DNA from: Natronogracilivirga saccharolytica
GTDB lineage: Bacteria > Bacteroidota > Rhodothermia > Balneolales > Natronogracilivirgulaceae
DNA: 64,000 bases
NCBI RefSeq assembly: GCF_017921895.1
Contig: NZ_JAFIDN010000006.1
Location: 124,001-188,000, forward strand
Direction: 5' to 3'
How positions within the stretch are numbered: position 1 is the stretch's first letter; every line of letters begins with the position of its first letter. This document shows positions 36,451 through 44,765 of the stretch, one piece after another. The translations under genes and the position numbers were made by a program. Below the pieces are notes generated by a model that had not been told where the DNA came from, made no database searches, and was given only the letters and a program-made list of their open reading frames with translations.

Positions 36451-36634
36451 ATTCTCGAGGAGCAGCCCCCTTCCTGCCCTGTGCTTGTTTCGGCAACGGC
36501 GGGTTCGTATCTGTAAATGGTGTCTTTGTTGCAGTACACGATAAGTGACACAGTCAGTATTTTTGAATCAGACACGCAAGATAAAAACTTTTACACTTAT
36601 ATAAAAGTCAGCGAATCTGTATCTTTCCAATACC

Positions 36635-37435
36635 ATGAACGCCGATGCTGTTTACGGTAGTATCATGAGCGTGAAAGATGTTTTATACATCACGGAAACA
36701 CCGAAAAATACCATTACAAAAAAATCAGGTTCTTTAGTTGTGATCGGGAAAAACAGAGATTTTATCCGGCAGACCATCAGCGATATTTGTGACAAATGCG
36801 GCCGGGACCCCGGTGATATCCGCATTATCGCTGTAACCAAAACCCATCCCGCCGAAGTTATAGAGAATGCGCACCAGGCCGGATTGCGGGATTTCGGAGA
36901 AAACAAGGTACAGGAACTGGTGCCGAAAATGGACCGGCTGCCCGATGACATTATCTGGCATATGGTCGGCGTCGTTCAGACCAACAAGATCAAGGACATG
37001 GTGCACCGTGTAAACTGGATCCACTCCATCGCAAAAGCTAAATATCTGAAAGAGATCGAAAAACGTGCTTCGCGCGTGGACAGAGTCATAAATGTCCTTA
37101 TTCAGGTTAACATCAGCGGGGAGGAACAAAAAAGCGGATGTGACGCCGGAGAGCTTGCAGGCATCCTCGAGTATGCTTCCGGGCTGCAGCATGTATCCGT
37201 GCGCGGACTGATGGGCATGGCCTCCCTGACGGCCGACCGCGATGAGATCCGGAAGCAGTTCCGCATGCTGCGCCAAATCCGGGATGATCACAGACTCCTG
37301 GAGTCCGGCAATGTCAGCCTTGACGAACTCTCCATGGGAATGAGCGGAGATTATGATATCGCAATTGAGGAAGGGGCAACCATGATCAGGCTGGGTACAT
37401 CTCTGTTTGGCAGCCGGAATTACGAAAAACAGTAG
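36635..37435 (+). CDS. yggS: YggS/YlmE-family pyridoxal-phosphate-binding protein
   Basis: PLP homeostasis protein with an alanine-racemase-like barrel but no known catalysis. Features: IIAVTKTHPAEVI with the PLP-binding Lys, FGENKVQELVPKMD, WHMVGVVQTNK (usual form WHFIGxLQxNK), VRGLMGMASL, and the end SMGMSGDYDIAIEEGATMIRLGTSLFG. At 266 residues it is longer than usual (about 225-235), and the ATG at 36665 or a later start may be the real one. It precedes a small membrane protein and divIVA, as ylmE does in the division cluster of Gram-positives. Confidence 0.92.
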   Translation: MNADAVYGSIMSVKDVLYITETPKNTITKKSGSLVVIGKNRDFIRQTISDICDKCGRDPGDIRIIAVTKTHPAEVIENAHQAGLRDFGENKVQELVPKMDRLPDDIIWHMVGVVQTNKIKDMVHRVNWIHSIAKAKYLKEIEKRASRVDRVINVLIQVNISGEEQKSGCDAGELAGILEYASGLQHVSVRGLMGMASLTADRDEIRKQFRMLRQIRDDHRLLESGNVSLDELSMGMSGDYDIAIEEGATMIRLGTSLFGSRNYEKQ

Positions 37436-37445
37436 GCGTAAACAG

Positions 37446-37469
37446 GGACACTGATATTCATCGGTGTCC
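37446..37469 (+). terminator. stem-loop after yggS, possible terminator
   Basis: GGACACTGAT and ATCGGTGTCC form a 10-bp stem (one G-U pair) with a 4-nt ATTC loop, 10 nt after the yggS stop. No U-run follows on the plus strand (CGAAAATATG), so it may only stabilise the 3' end. Confidence 0.4.
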
Positions 37470-37617
37470 GAAAATATGTATCTTGCAACCGGGAAGCGGA
37501 TTCTGTCGTAATACCGAAAAAGCTATTGCCGGCAGCGTTTTGTCTGTATGAGCATCATATCCATGCACATAAAAGAAACATCTACGGCGCTGACATCCAT
37601 GCCGAAATACAGAGATC

Positions 37618-37965
37618 ATGTTCAACTCCATACTTATCACCCCGCTTGAAGCTCTCGTAGCCATTGTAGCCATTATAGCCGTGTTCGGACTTTCAGGCTA
37701 CATCATTTTAAAAATTATTCAGCTGATTGCTGAAGCGATCCGAAGCCGCCGCCAGGTCCATACCGGCGGAGATCTTATTCAAAGGCTGGAGCAGTATGAA
37801 CTGCGCCAGGAGCAGCTGCTTAAGCGGATCCAGAACCTGGAAACCATCATTGTCGATGCCGACCTGGGTAATCCCCGGTTGAAAAGCCGGCAATCAGAAG
37901 ATCAAATCACTGAGGGACAAAAAGAAGCTCCGGACCGTCCGTTGAAAAATAAGCTCAGAAAATGA
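37618..37965 (+). CDS. small membrane protein with PspB-like layout
   Basis: A 115-residue protein: one membrane helix (about 10-36, LEALVAIVAIIAVFGLSGYI), a basic stop-transfer patch (RSRRQ), and a short coiled coil (about 52-80, LIQRLEQYELRQEQLLKRIQNLE) followed by a hydrophilic tail. The helix plus coiled coil and the NLETIIVDAD ending resemble PspB of the phage-shock system, but similarity is weak. It lies between yggS and divIVA, 72 nt before divIVA. No pspA or pspC is near. Function unknown; the PspB link is inference. Confidence 0.6.
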   Translation: MFNSILITPLEALVAIVAIIAVFGLSGYIILKIIQLIAEAIRSRRQVHTGGDLIQRLEQYELRQEQLLKRIQNLETIIVDADLGNPRLKSRQSEDQITEGQKEAPDRPLKNKLRK

Positions 37966-38036
37966 CCTTTTTATTGTGTTGAAGTACTTTGTCTGTTAAA
38001 TTGATACAATTAACCCAAGTATAGAAGCCCTCATTT

Positions 38037-38648
38037 ATGAAATTATCAGCTCTGGAAATCAAACAGCAATCATTTGCCAAATCAATGCGGGGTTATGATG
38101 TTGCAGAAGTGCAGTCTTTCCTCAATGTCATTTCCAATGAATGGGAACACTTGTCGAACAAGTGCAAGGATCAGGAGCGTGAAATACAACGCCTGTCCGA
38201 GAAGCTGACGCACTATCAGAAAGTGGAAGAAGCCCTCCACGAAACGCTTCAGACGGCGAAAAAATCCGCTCAGGAACGCGTCGACTCTTCCAAACAGGAA
38301 GCACAGAACAGAATTGCCAAGGCCAATCTTGAGGCCGAGCGAATTATTCAGGATGCCCAGCACGAGCGGCAGTCCATCCGGAGAAGCATTCAAAGACTCC
38401 TCGAACGACGTTATGAAATTATCCGGGGAATGCAGTCCTATCTCGACATGGCATCCGAATCACTTGAGTCCTTCAAAAAAGACGATGCCCATATATACGC
38501 CATCCCCACTGAAGATGAGTACGACACCGATTTTCCCTCCGGGCAACCTCCAAAGACCAATGATTTCGGCAACAACCCGGAATCATCTTCCCCGGATGAG
38601 GAAACGGAAGATCTTGACGATCTTGTTGATGACCTCGACGACAAATAA
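38037..38648 (+). CDS. DivIVA-domain protein
   Basis: A 203-residue protein. Residues 1-30 form the DivIVA N-terminal domain (KLSALEIKQQSFAKSMRGYDVAEVQSFL), which senses membrane curvature in Gram-positives. Coiled coil runs from about 30 to 145, and the tail (about 150-203) is highly acidic (DLDDLVDDLDDK). In Gram-positives DivIVA places division and polar growth proteins; its job in Gram-negative Bacteroidota is poorly known. It sits behind yggS and a small membrane protein and 11 nt before a nucleoside phosphorylase gene. Confidence 0.9.
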   Translation: MKLSALEIKQQSFAKSMRGYDVAEVQSFLNVISNEWEHLSNKCKDQEREIQRLSEKLTHYQKVEEALHETLQTAKKSAQERVDSSKQEAQNRIAKANLEAERIIQDAQHERQSIRRSIQRLLERRYEIIRGMQSYLDMASESLESFKKDDAHIYAIPTEDEYDTDFPSGQPPKTNDFGNNPESSSPDEETEDLDDLVDDLDDK

Positions 38649-38659
38649 TCAGTGCAGCC

Positions 38660-39499
38660 ATGCCCCATTTTGAAACTATTGAATCTTCGCGAACCAAAAA
38701 GCAGGAAGCGCTCGGTTATCTTAACGCTCAGACCGATTTCAAACCCGATTACCTTATTATTCTCGGTACGGGGCTCGGACGACTGGCAGAGGAAATCCGG
38801 GTCGAAACAACCGTATCATATACAGATATTCCGCATTTTCCGGTTTCAACCGTTGAGAGTCATGCCGGCAGATTGATCTTCGGCACGTTAAGCGGCAAGA
38901 AGGTGATCGCCATGCAGGGCCGATTCCATTATTATGAGGGATATACGATGCAGCAAATCGTCTTTCCCGTCAGGGTGGCGCACGCACTTGGTGCTCATAC
39001 CATGCTGGTTTCCAACGCCTGTGGCGGCATGAACCCGCATTTCCGCCGGGGTGATATCATGTGCATCACCGATCACATCAACCTTCTCGGTGACAATCCG
39101 CTCATCGGTCCCAACGATGACGACCTTGGTGTCCGGTTTCCGGATATGAGCGAACCCTATTCTGCTGAACTCATTTACCTTGCAAGGGAAGTTGCACTGC
39201 AATCGGAAATCCGCATGCATGACGGGGTCTACATTGCCGTGGCCGGACCAACCCTGGAAACCCGGGCAGAGTACCGCTTCCTCAGACAGATCGGCGGTGA
39301 CGTTGTCGGGATGAGTACCGTTCCCGAGGTCATTGCAGCCGTTCATATGCGGATGAAGGTTCTGGGCATTTCGGTAATTACCGACGAATGTTTCCCGGAC
39401 GCACTGGAACCCGTAAAAATGGAAGATATTCTTGAAGCTGCCGATATGGCCGAACCCAAAATGACACAGGTCATGAAAGGAGTGCTTGAAAAATTGTAG
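38660..39499 (+). CDS. purine-nucleoside phosphorylase (trimeric family)
   Basis: Phosphorolysis of purine nucleosides to base and ribose-1-phosphate. In the 279 residues the ILGTGLGRL motif (about 34-42), HAGRLIFG (phosphate site), MQGRFHYYEGY, NACGGMNP and VAGPTLETRAEYR (with the base-binding Glu) are all there, then VGMSTVPEVIAAVHM. The residue that is Asn in 6-oxopurine-specific enzymes (N243 of human PNP) appears as Asp in VITDECFPD, as in methylthioadenosine phosphorylase. It is 11 nt after divIVA. A purine salvage role beside sahH (54 kb) is plausible. Confidence 0.92.
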   Translation: MPHFETIESSRTKKQEALGYLNAQTDFKPDYLIILGTGLGRLAEEIRVETTVSYTDIPHFPVSTVESHAGRLIFGTLSGKKVIAMQGRFHYYEGYTMQQIVFPVRVAHALGAHTMLVSNACGGMNPHFRRGDIMCITDHINLLGDNPLIGPNDDDLGVRFPDMSEPYSAELIYLAREVALQSEIRMHDGVYIAVAGPTLETRAEYRFLRQIGGDVVGMSTVPEVIAAVHMRMKVLGISVITDECFPDALEPVKMEDILEAADMAEPKMTQVMKGVLEKL

Positions 39500-39656
39500 C
39501 AGGTGACACTTTCGCGGATAATGCCGGTAATTCAAAGCAAAAGCAGCACACTAATCAACCAGTCACATTCGTAACACTAAACGATTGACAAAATATCGTT
39601 GTCAGATTTTCGATTACCACTGCTGAGTTAATTTTTTTCAGAAGCGAGCCTTTTTC

Positions 39657-40478
39657 ATGTATTCATTTGGTGACCAAAATATTTGGGACGAACACGACTG
39701 GGAGTCTCATATCAATGAGATGACACGCCGGCACGAAAAACTGCGTAATCTCATCGAGACGGATCACGACAAGTCCCCCAGATGGCTTGAACACCTGAAA
39801 AACACACCCACCAAACTCGACGCTGTGGACGCCTTTATCGAGGAAGAGCTGCTCATTGAAGAGTCCCACTTTCCGATGGATGAAGAAGACATGGATGAGG
39901 ACGAGGAACTTTTTCCTGATGAGGAGGATGAATGGGAGCCCGATGAAGAAAACGGTGATCTGTTTGAAGAACAGGGCGAAGGCAATGATCTATATGATGA
40001 TGAGGAAGAGGAAAACGACCATCAGGATGACGACGACATAGAAAACCTGTTTGAGGATATTTTTGAGGATGAAGCAGCCGAAGCATCCCTTTATGATTAC
40101 ACATCCCTCGAAAATATTGCCATCTATACCGATGCCCGGGATCTTTCCGCCGACCTGCTGGTTTTCAGCGACAGCCATCCCGGCTACATGAGCCATCCGG
40201 GCTTTCTCGGGCTTGTTTCAGACACACTGATTATCAGTTCCAAACTTGCCGCTGCCTATTCCATGGGGTTTGATCTGGAAGTTTTGGGTGCCAATATCGC
40301 TTACTGCAAAAAGGCGCTTGCCCGGGCCAATGAGGCACTGGAACATCTGCAGCGTCTCAAGGACGACCCGCTGCAGGCCTCCGAATACTATGATATTCAC
40401 CGGCGGCTTTTTGAATTGCGAAATAATATTGCCATTCATATACAGGATACACGACGTTTTTTCAACAGTCAGCTGTAA
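39657..40478 (+). CDS. very acidic hypothetical protein
   Basis: A 273-residue protein I do not recognise. The N-terminal part (about 1-70) is mixed. Residues about 74-142 are almost only Asp, Glu and spacers (DEEDMDEDEELFPDEEDEW, then DLYDDEEEENDHQDDDDIE). The C-terminal part (about 155-273) is a helical domain with conserved-looking stretches: YTDARDLSADLLVFSDSHPG, SSKLAAAYSMGFDLEVLGANIAYCKKAL, ANEALEHL and LFELRNNIAIHIQDTRR. No signal or membrane segment, so cytoplasmic. It stands between the phosphorylase and comEC genes. It could be a DNA-mimic-like or scaffold protein, but that is speculation. Confidence 0.7.
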   Translation: MYSFGDQNIWDEHDWESHINEMTRRHEKLRNLIETDHDKSPRWLEHLKNTPTKLDAVDAFIEEELLIEESHFPMDEEDMDEDEELFPDEEDEWEPDEENGDLFEEQGEGNDLYDDEEEENDHQDDDDIENLFEDIFEDEAAEASLYDYTSLENIAIYTDARDLSADLLVFSDSHPGYMSHPGFLGLVSDTLIISSKLAAAYSMGFDLEVLGANIAYCKKALARANEALEHLQRLKDDPLQASEYYDIHRRLFELRNNIAIHIQDTRRFFNSQL

Positions 40479-40676
40479 TCTGACGGTGAGTATGCTGCCC
40501 CTTTCCTGCGTTCGGGAATTCACGCTGCACTGATGCACAGAAGCTTTCCCGGCGCGCTATCCTCCTGGCCTGTTTTTGAGATTTCTCCCCTTTTTGTGTG
40601 CCGGCATGTAAGGACGCATCCTCCCGCATCTCTTGTCCTGAAACAGCCTCTTTAAAATATATACGGATGGCCGGCA

Positions 40677-43139
40677 ATGTCAGGAGAATCCAGAATTGCG
40701 TTTCGACCGGGCTCATTTCCCGCCTTGCGGGTCGCTCTGTTTTTTGCGGCAGGAATCGTTGCCGGAAACATGGTTACGATTTCCGGCGAACATCTGCTCC
40801 CGGCCTGCCTGATTCTGTTTGCAGCTGTTACCTTTTGTCTGATGCTTCTTGTGCTCAAATCACGCAGCACGTTTTTTTCCGGCCTGCACTCGCAGGCAGT
40901 TTCCGCAGTCTATTTACTGTGCATCAGCGGCACGGGTTTTATTCATTTCCACAATCAAAGCCAATCGGCCGACCCTGAAGAGCTTCTGCTCCGGCATTTT
41001 GACAGCAGCGACCTGGTTTTTCACGGATCTGTTTTGTCCGACAGAGCAACCAGAACAGGAAACCGGATGCTCCGCATAGAGATTGATTCTGTCCGGATTC
41101 ATGAACTGCCCACCTGGCATGTTTCTTTCAAAACAGAAGCATTGATGCGCTCCGGGGTATATGACGCGTCGGCGGACAAAGAATCGCCGGTGACAGCCGG
41201 CCGGTATATTCACTTCCGGGGTGATCTCCGTCAGCCCAATAAACCGACCAATCCCAATCAGTTCGATTATGCCACCTTCCTTGCGCGTCAGAACATCTAT
41301 ACTCAAATTTTTATCACAAGCCTGGAAGACAGTTACCCTGATCCCGGTTCTGCTTTTTGGCTGAAACGTCAGATACATATTCAGTCGGCCATTTCGAGGC
41401 TTTTTTCCGAAGACAATGCTCCTCTTGCCAGAGCCATCATACTTGGAGACAGATCCGATCTGGATGCGGAGCTGCGGACGGCTTTTTCGCGGGCCGGCCT
41501 TGCCCATCTCATGGCTGTATCAGGCATGCATGTCGGATTTATTCTGCTCCCTGTCTGGTTTGTTTTGCCTTGGTTTCGCAAGTCGGGATACTTGAAATGT
41601 ATTGGCCTGACTGCAGGCGGCCTGCTGCTTTTGACTTATGCCGGAATTACGGGGTTCTCTATTTCGGTTTCCAGGGCCTCGCTTATGGCTTTCTTCCTGA
41701 TGCTCGCCCGGCTGTTCCACAAACCGGGTACATCCATGAACATTCTCGGAGCCGCCGCTTTTATACTGCTTTTAATTGATCCGCTTTTTCTTTTTGATGT
41801 CGGGTTTCAACTCTCTTTTGCAGCTGTCATGATCATCCTTACCACACTTCCGGGAACCCGCTTCATGCTGCCCAAAAAACATCGCTACCGGTACACCGGC
41901 GCACTGTTTCAGTTTGTTATGGTCAGCGTACTCGTCCAGGGCGGTTTGTACCCTGTTCTTATGATCTACTTCAATGAATTCTCTGTCGCCGGCCCGCTCA
42001 GCAACACACTTGCGGTACCATTTGTGCAGTTCATGTTTCTCTGGTCCTTCATAGCACTTGGTATTTCCTTTCTGGAACCGGCAGCAGGCATACTGCTCAA
42101 CATGCCGGGAGACTGGATTTTATCCGGCCTGACCGGTTATGTCCGCTACATCGGATCTCATCCGTCCTCCTGGATTGAAGGAACTGCCGGATCCGTCTGG
42201 ATCTTCGGGATCTGGTTTTTTGCGGTATGCCTTCTGGCCTCACTGCGAATGCCGGGCCTCAGATGGAAAATGGCAGCCGGTGTTCTGGTTTTTCTGTTGC
42301 TGATCCGCGCCGAAGCGGCTGTCAACCATTTCCGCACACCCGCTCTTTCCCTGACATTTTTCGATGTTGGCCAGGGAGATGCCGTTCTGATGCAGACACC
42401 GGGCGGGCTTAACTATCTTTACGACACCGGCGTCTGGACTCCGTCGTACGATTCGGCTGAACGAACACTGCTAACCGAACTGAAAGCCAGAGGCATTTCC
42501 AGGCTTGACGGCATCATACTTTCCCATCCCCATGCCGATCACATCGGTGGCATAGTTACACTAATGGAGAACGTTGCCATTGACACCATTTACCAGTCCC
42601 CGGTAAAATACGAATCAAGATTATATCACCGCTACATGAAGCTGGCCGGTGAAAAGCAAATTCCGGTCAGACTGCTGCAAACCGGCGACATGATCACTAC
42701 AGACCCCTCCATGCCCATGCTTGTCCTTGCCCCTTCGGATGATATCACTGCCCGTGACGCCAACAACATGTCCGTTGCAGTGCAGGTACATTACGGTGAA
42801 AGTGTGCTGCTGCTTTCCGGAGATGCAGAAAAAGAAGCCGAGGCATTTATGGTATCCAGGTTTGGCGATTTCCTGAAATCGGACCTGCTGAAAATCGGTC
42901 ATCATGCAAGCCGCACCAGTTCAACAGCTTCATTCCTTGACCGTGTAGGTGCCACCAAGGGAGCGGCATCCCTGGCATTGAACAACAGGTACGGGCATCC
43001 TCATGAAGAAGCTGCCCGAAGACTGCAGAATGCCGGCGTTCATACCCGGTACACCAGTCTTCAGGGTGCTGTCAAATTCAGGAGCTGCGGCAAACGTTTC
43101 AGGCACATCGACTGGAGAGCCGGACCGGCTTTTCCATGA
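40677..43139 (+). CDS. comEC: ComEC/Rec2-family DNA uptake channel
   Basis: Inner-membrane channel for single-stranded DNA uptake in natural transformation. The 820-residue protein has an N-terminal OB/DUF4131 region (about 30-200) with two or three helices, a competence core (about 225-510) with AHLMAVSGMHVGFILLPVWFV and many membrane helices, and a C-terminal metallo-beta-lactamase-like domain (about 555-815) with FFDVGQGDAVLM, LSHPHADHIGG, LLLSGDAEKEAE and KIGHHAS. The HxHxDH metal site is intact, so nuclease activity is likely. Length and order match full-length ComEC. A ComEA-like gene lies at 22.5 kb. Confidence 0.93.
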   Translation: MSGESRIAFRPGSFPALRVALFFAAGIVAGNMVTISGEHLLPACLILFAAVTFCLMLLVLKSRSTFFSGLHSQAVSAVYLLCISGTGFIHFHNQSQSADPEELLLRHFDSSDLVFHGSVLSDRATRTGNRMLRIEIDSVRIHELPTWHVSFKTEALMRSGVYDASADKESPVTAGRYIHFRGDLRQPNKPTNPNQFDYATFLARQNIYTQIFITSLEDSYPDPGSAFWLKRQIHIQSAISRLFSEDNAPLARAIILGDRSDLDAELRTAFSRAGLAHLMAVSGMHVGFILLPVWFVLPWFRKSGYLKCIGLTAGGLLLLTYAGITGFSISVSRASLMAFFLMLARLFHKPGTSMNILGAAAFILLLIDPLFLFDVGFQLSFAAVMIILTTLPGTRFMLPKKHRYRYTGALFQFVMVSVLVQGGLYPVLMIYFNEFSVAGPLSNTLAVPFVQFMFLWSFIALGISFLEPAAGILLNMPGDWILSGLTGYVRYIGSHPSSWIEGTAGSVWIFGIWFFAVCLLASLRMPGLRWKMAAGVLVFLLLIRAEAAVNHFRTPALSLTFFDVGQGDAVLMQTPGGLNYLYDTGVWTPSYDSAERTLLTELKARGISRLDGIILSHPHADHIGGIVTLMENVAIDTIYQSPVKYESRLYHRYMKLAGEKQIPVRLLQTGDMITTDPSMPMLVLAPSDDITARDANNMSVAVQVHYGESVLLLSGDAEKEAEAFMVSRFGDFLKSDLLKIGHHASRTSSTASFLDRVGATKGAASLALNNRYGHPHEEAARRLQNAGVHTRYTSLQGAVKFRSCGKRFRHIDWRAGPAFP

Positions 43140-43241
43140 ACCGTGCCCGGGCCGGAAACTCCGGTTCCCAAAAAGCTGTTCTCAGTATGTCATGCCGTGC
43201 ACGTTTTTATGATCCTGCACGTTTTTTGACCCGAATGTCAG

Positions 43242-43251
43242 TCACATGTGA
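43242..43251. promoter_or_regulatory. perfect 10-bp palindrome upstream of the phosphoesterase gene
   Basis: TCACATGTGA, 50 nt upstream of the start codon at 43301. Its half-site TCACA also appears in the larger inverted repeat upstream of tlpA, but the arrangement differs. No promoter element is clear next to it. Confidence 0.3.
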
Positions 43252-43300
43252 TTCCTGACCTCAGCTGTCACATTGCAGCCACTATAACGCTTATACAAAG

Positions 43301-44710
43301 ATGGACCGGTTTATCCAGTTTTTGATTTTTTTTGTCATCATTTCCTCCGTTTTCGGATTCATGCAGTGGTATGTCATCCGATCCTACTTCAGGTGGGTCC
43401 GGCTGGCTTTTGCACAGGAATCAGTGAAAAAGATTCGCACGATCACAATTTTGCTGCTCATCGCGGCAAATATTCTATTCTTCCTTCGCTTTCCCTCCAC
43501 CGAACTGGGATGGTATGAGCACACGCTGTTTCAGGCCGTGGTTATTTATCCGGGCGGAATTTTTTTCGGGGCTGTTGTACTGGCATTTCTTATCCTTCTC
43601 CCATTCAATACCTCCGCATTTTTTTACAGGATCGTCACCAGAATATCCACGTATCTTGACAGCTTGCGGAATCGCATCCGGGGTTCTGCTGTCAACCGAA
43701 GCCAAAAACAACACGAAAATGCACCTTCTGAAACGGCAGCGTCTGCAGATGAGACCTTCGCTTCAGAAACAGAGCTGAACGATCATTCGCCGGCAGATTC
43801 TTTTCCGGTTTCACAGTCTTCAGGCGCTGCTTCGGGCTCAGCCATGTCAGATTTCATCAGCAGAAGAGACTTCATCAAAACCACGGGAACGGTGCTGTCA
43901 GCTGCTCCGCTTGGAATCACAGTCATGGCCTCGGCAGCCACTGCTCACGATTATCAAATCACGCGCAAGACGCTCTACTATCCGGATCTGCCGTCGGGCC
44001 TCGAGGGGCTCCGTATTGCTCAGCTAAGTGATATCCATTCCGGAATCTACATGACGGAAAACCAGATGCGTGATATTTTCCGGCTGACCAATGAGGAGAA
44101 TCCTCACCTGGTAACGATTACCGGAGACCTGGTCGATAATTCTGTTTCCGAGATTCCGGCCCTGTATCGTGCTCTGGAAGACCTTAAAGCGGAATATGGA
44201 ATTTACGCATGCCTTGGCAACCACGATCACTATGCTTCGGCCGGTGCCGTCAGTGACGCGATGATTGAAAGGGGTTTACACATGCTCACAAATACCCACG
44301 AATCGATAGCTATAAACGACGAGACGGTTTCCATATTTGGTGTCGACGATCATGAATCCGGCTGTCCAAAAGAGCTGCGCATGCAGAATGCGACTGCCAA
44401 CATGCCTGAGCATGGATTCCGTGTGCTTCTAAGTCACCGTCCCGATCTTTTTGATGATGCCAGAAACTACAATATTCAACTGACACTGGCCGGACACACG
44501 CACGGTGGCCAGGTTGGTTTTGATGTGCTGGGTATGCCGTTTTACCCGATACATCTGTTCCACGAATATGCCAAAGGGCTCTACGATTACGGCGCTCACA
44601 AAGCCTATGTCAATGTTGGTATCGGCATGGTAGGCGCCCCTGTACGGCTCGTCAAGCCCGAGCTTTCTGTATTCGAGCTGACGGGAAATCCCGGTAAAGC
44701 AGCCTCCTGA
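43301..44710 (+). CDS. membrane-anchored calcineurin-like phosphoesterase with internal twin-arginine-like motif
   Basis: A 469-residue protein. Three N-terminal membrane helices (about 4-24, 46-64, 80-103) are followed by a Ser/Ala-rich loop (about 130-180), then SRRDFIKTTG (about 187-196) and a hydrophobic stretch, which together look like a Tat signal placed inside the protein. The metallophosphatase domain (about 215-460) has all motifs: LSDIHSG, TGDLVDN, LGNHDHY and LAGHTHGGQ. A periplasmic phosphoesterase of the YkuE/UDP-diacylglucosamine hydrolase type is likely; the substrate is unknown. Confidence 0.88.
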   Translation: MDRFIQFLIFFVIISSVFGFMQWYVIRSYFRWVRLAFAQESVKKIRTITILLLIAANILFFLRFPSTELGWYEHTLFQAVVIYPGGIFFGAVVLAFLILLPFNTSAFFYRIVTRISTYLDSLRNRIRGSAVNRSQKQHENAPSETAASADETFASETELNDHSPADSFPVSQSSGAASGSAMSDFISRRDFIKTTGTVLSAAPLGITVMASAATAHDYQITRKTLYYPDLPSGLEGLRIAQLSDIHSGIYMTENQMRDIFRLTNEENPHLVTITGDLVDNSVSEIPALYRALEDLKAEYGIYACLGNHDHYASAGAVSDAMIERGLHMLTNTHESIAINDETVSIFGVDDHESGCPKELRMQNATANMPEHGFRVLLSHRPDLFDDARNYNIQLTLAGHTHGGQVGFDVLGMPFYPIHLFHEYAKGLYDYGAHKAYVNVGIGMVGAPVRLVKPELSVFELTGNPGKAAS

Positions 44711-44765
44711 TTTTGGCCCGGGACTTATTTCATCCTGCATCCATCCCGTTCCTTTTGCATGCCAG

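Noticed and set aside
39586-39604. TGACAA/TTGTCA inverted repeat upstream of the acidic unknown
   Set aside because: Only 6-bp arms with a 7-nt spacer in an AT-rich region; too weak to call an operator.
43195-43230. Terminator after comEC from the repeated TGCACGTTTTT
   Set aside because: The two copies are direct, not inverted, repeats, so no proper hairpin with a U-run forms.
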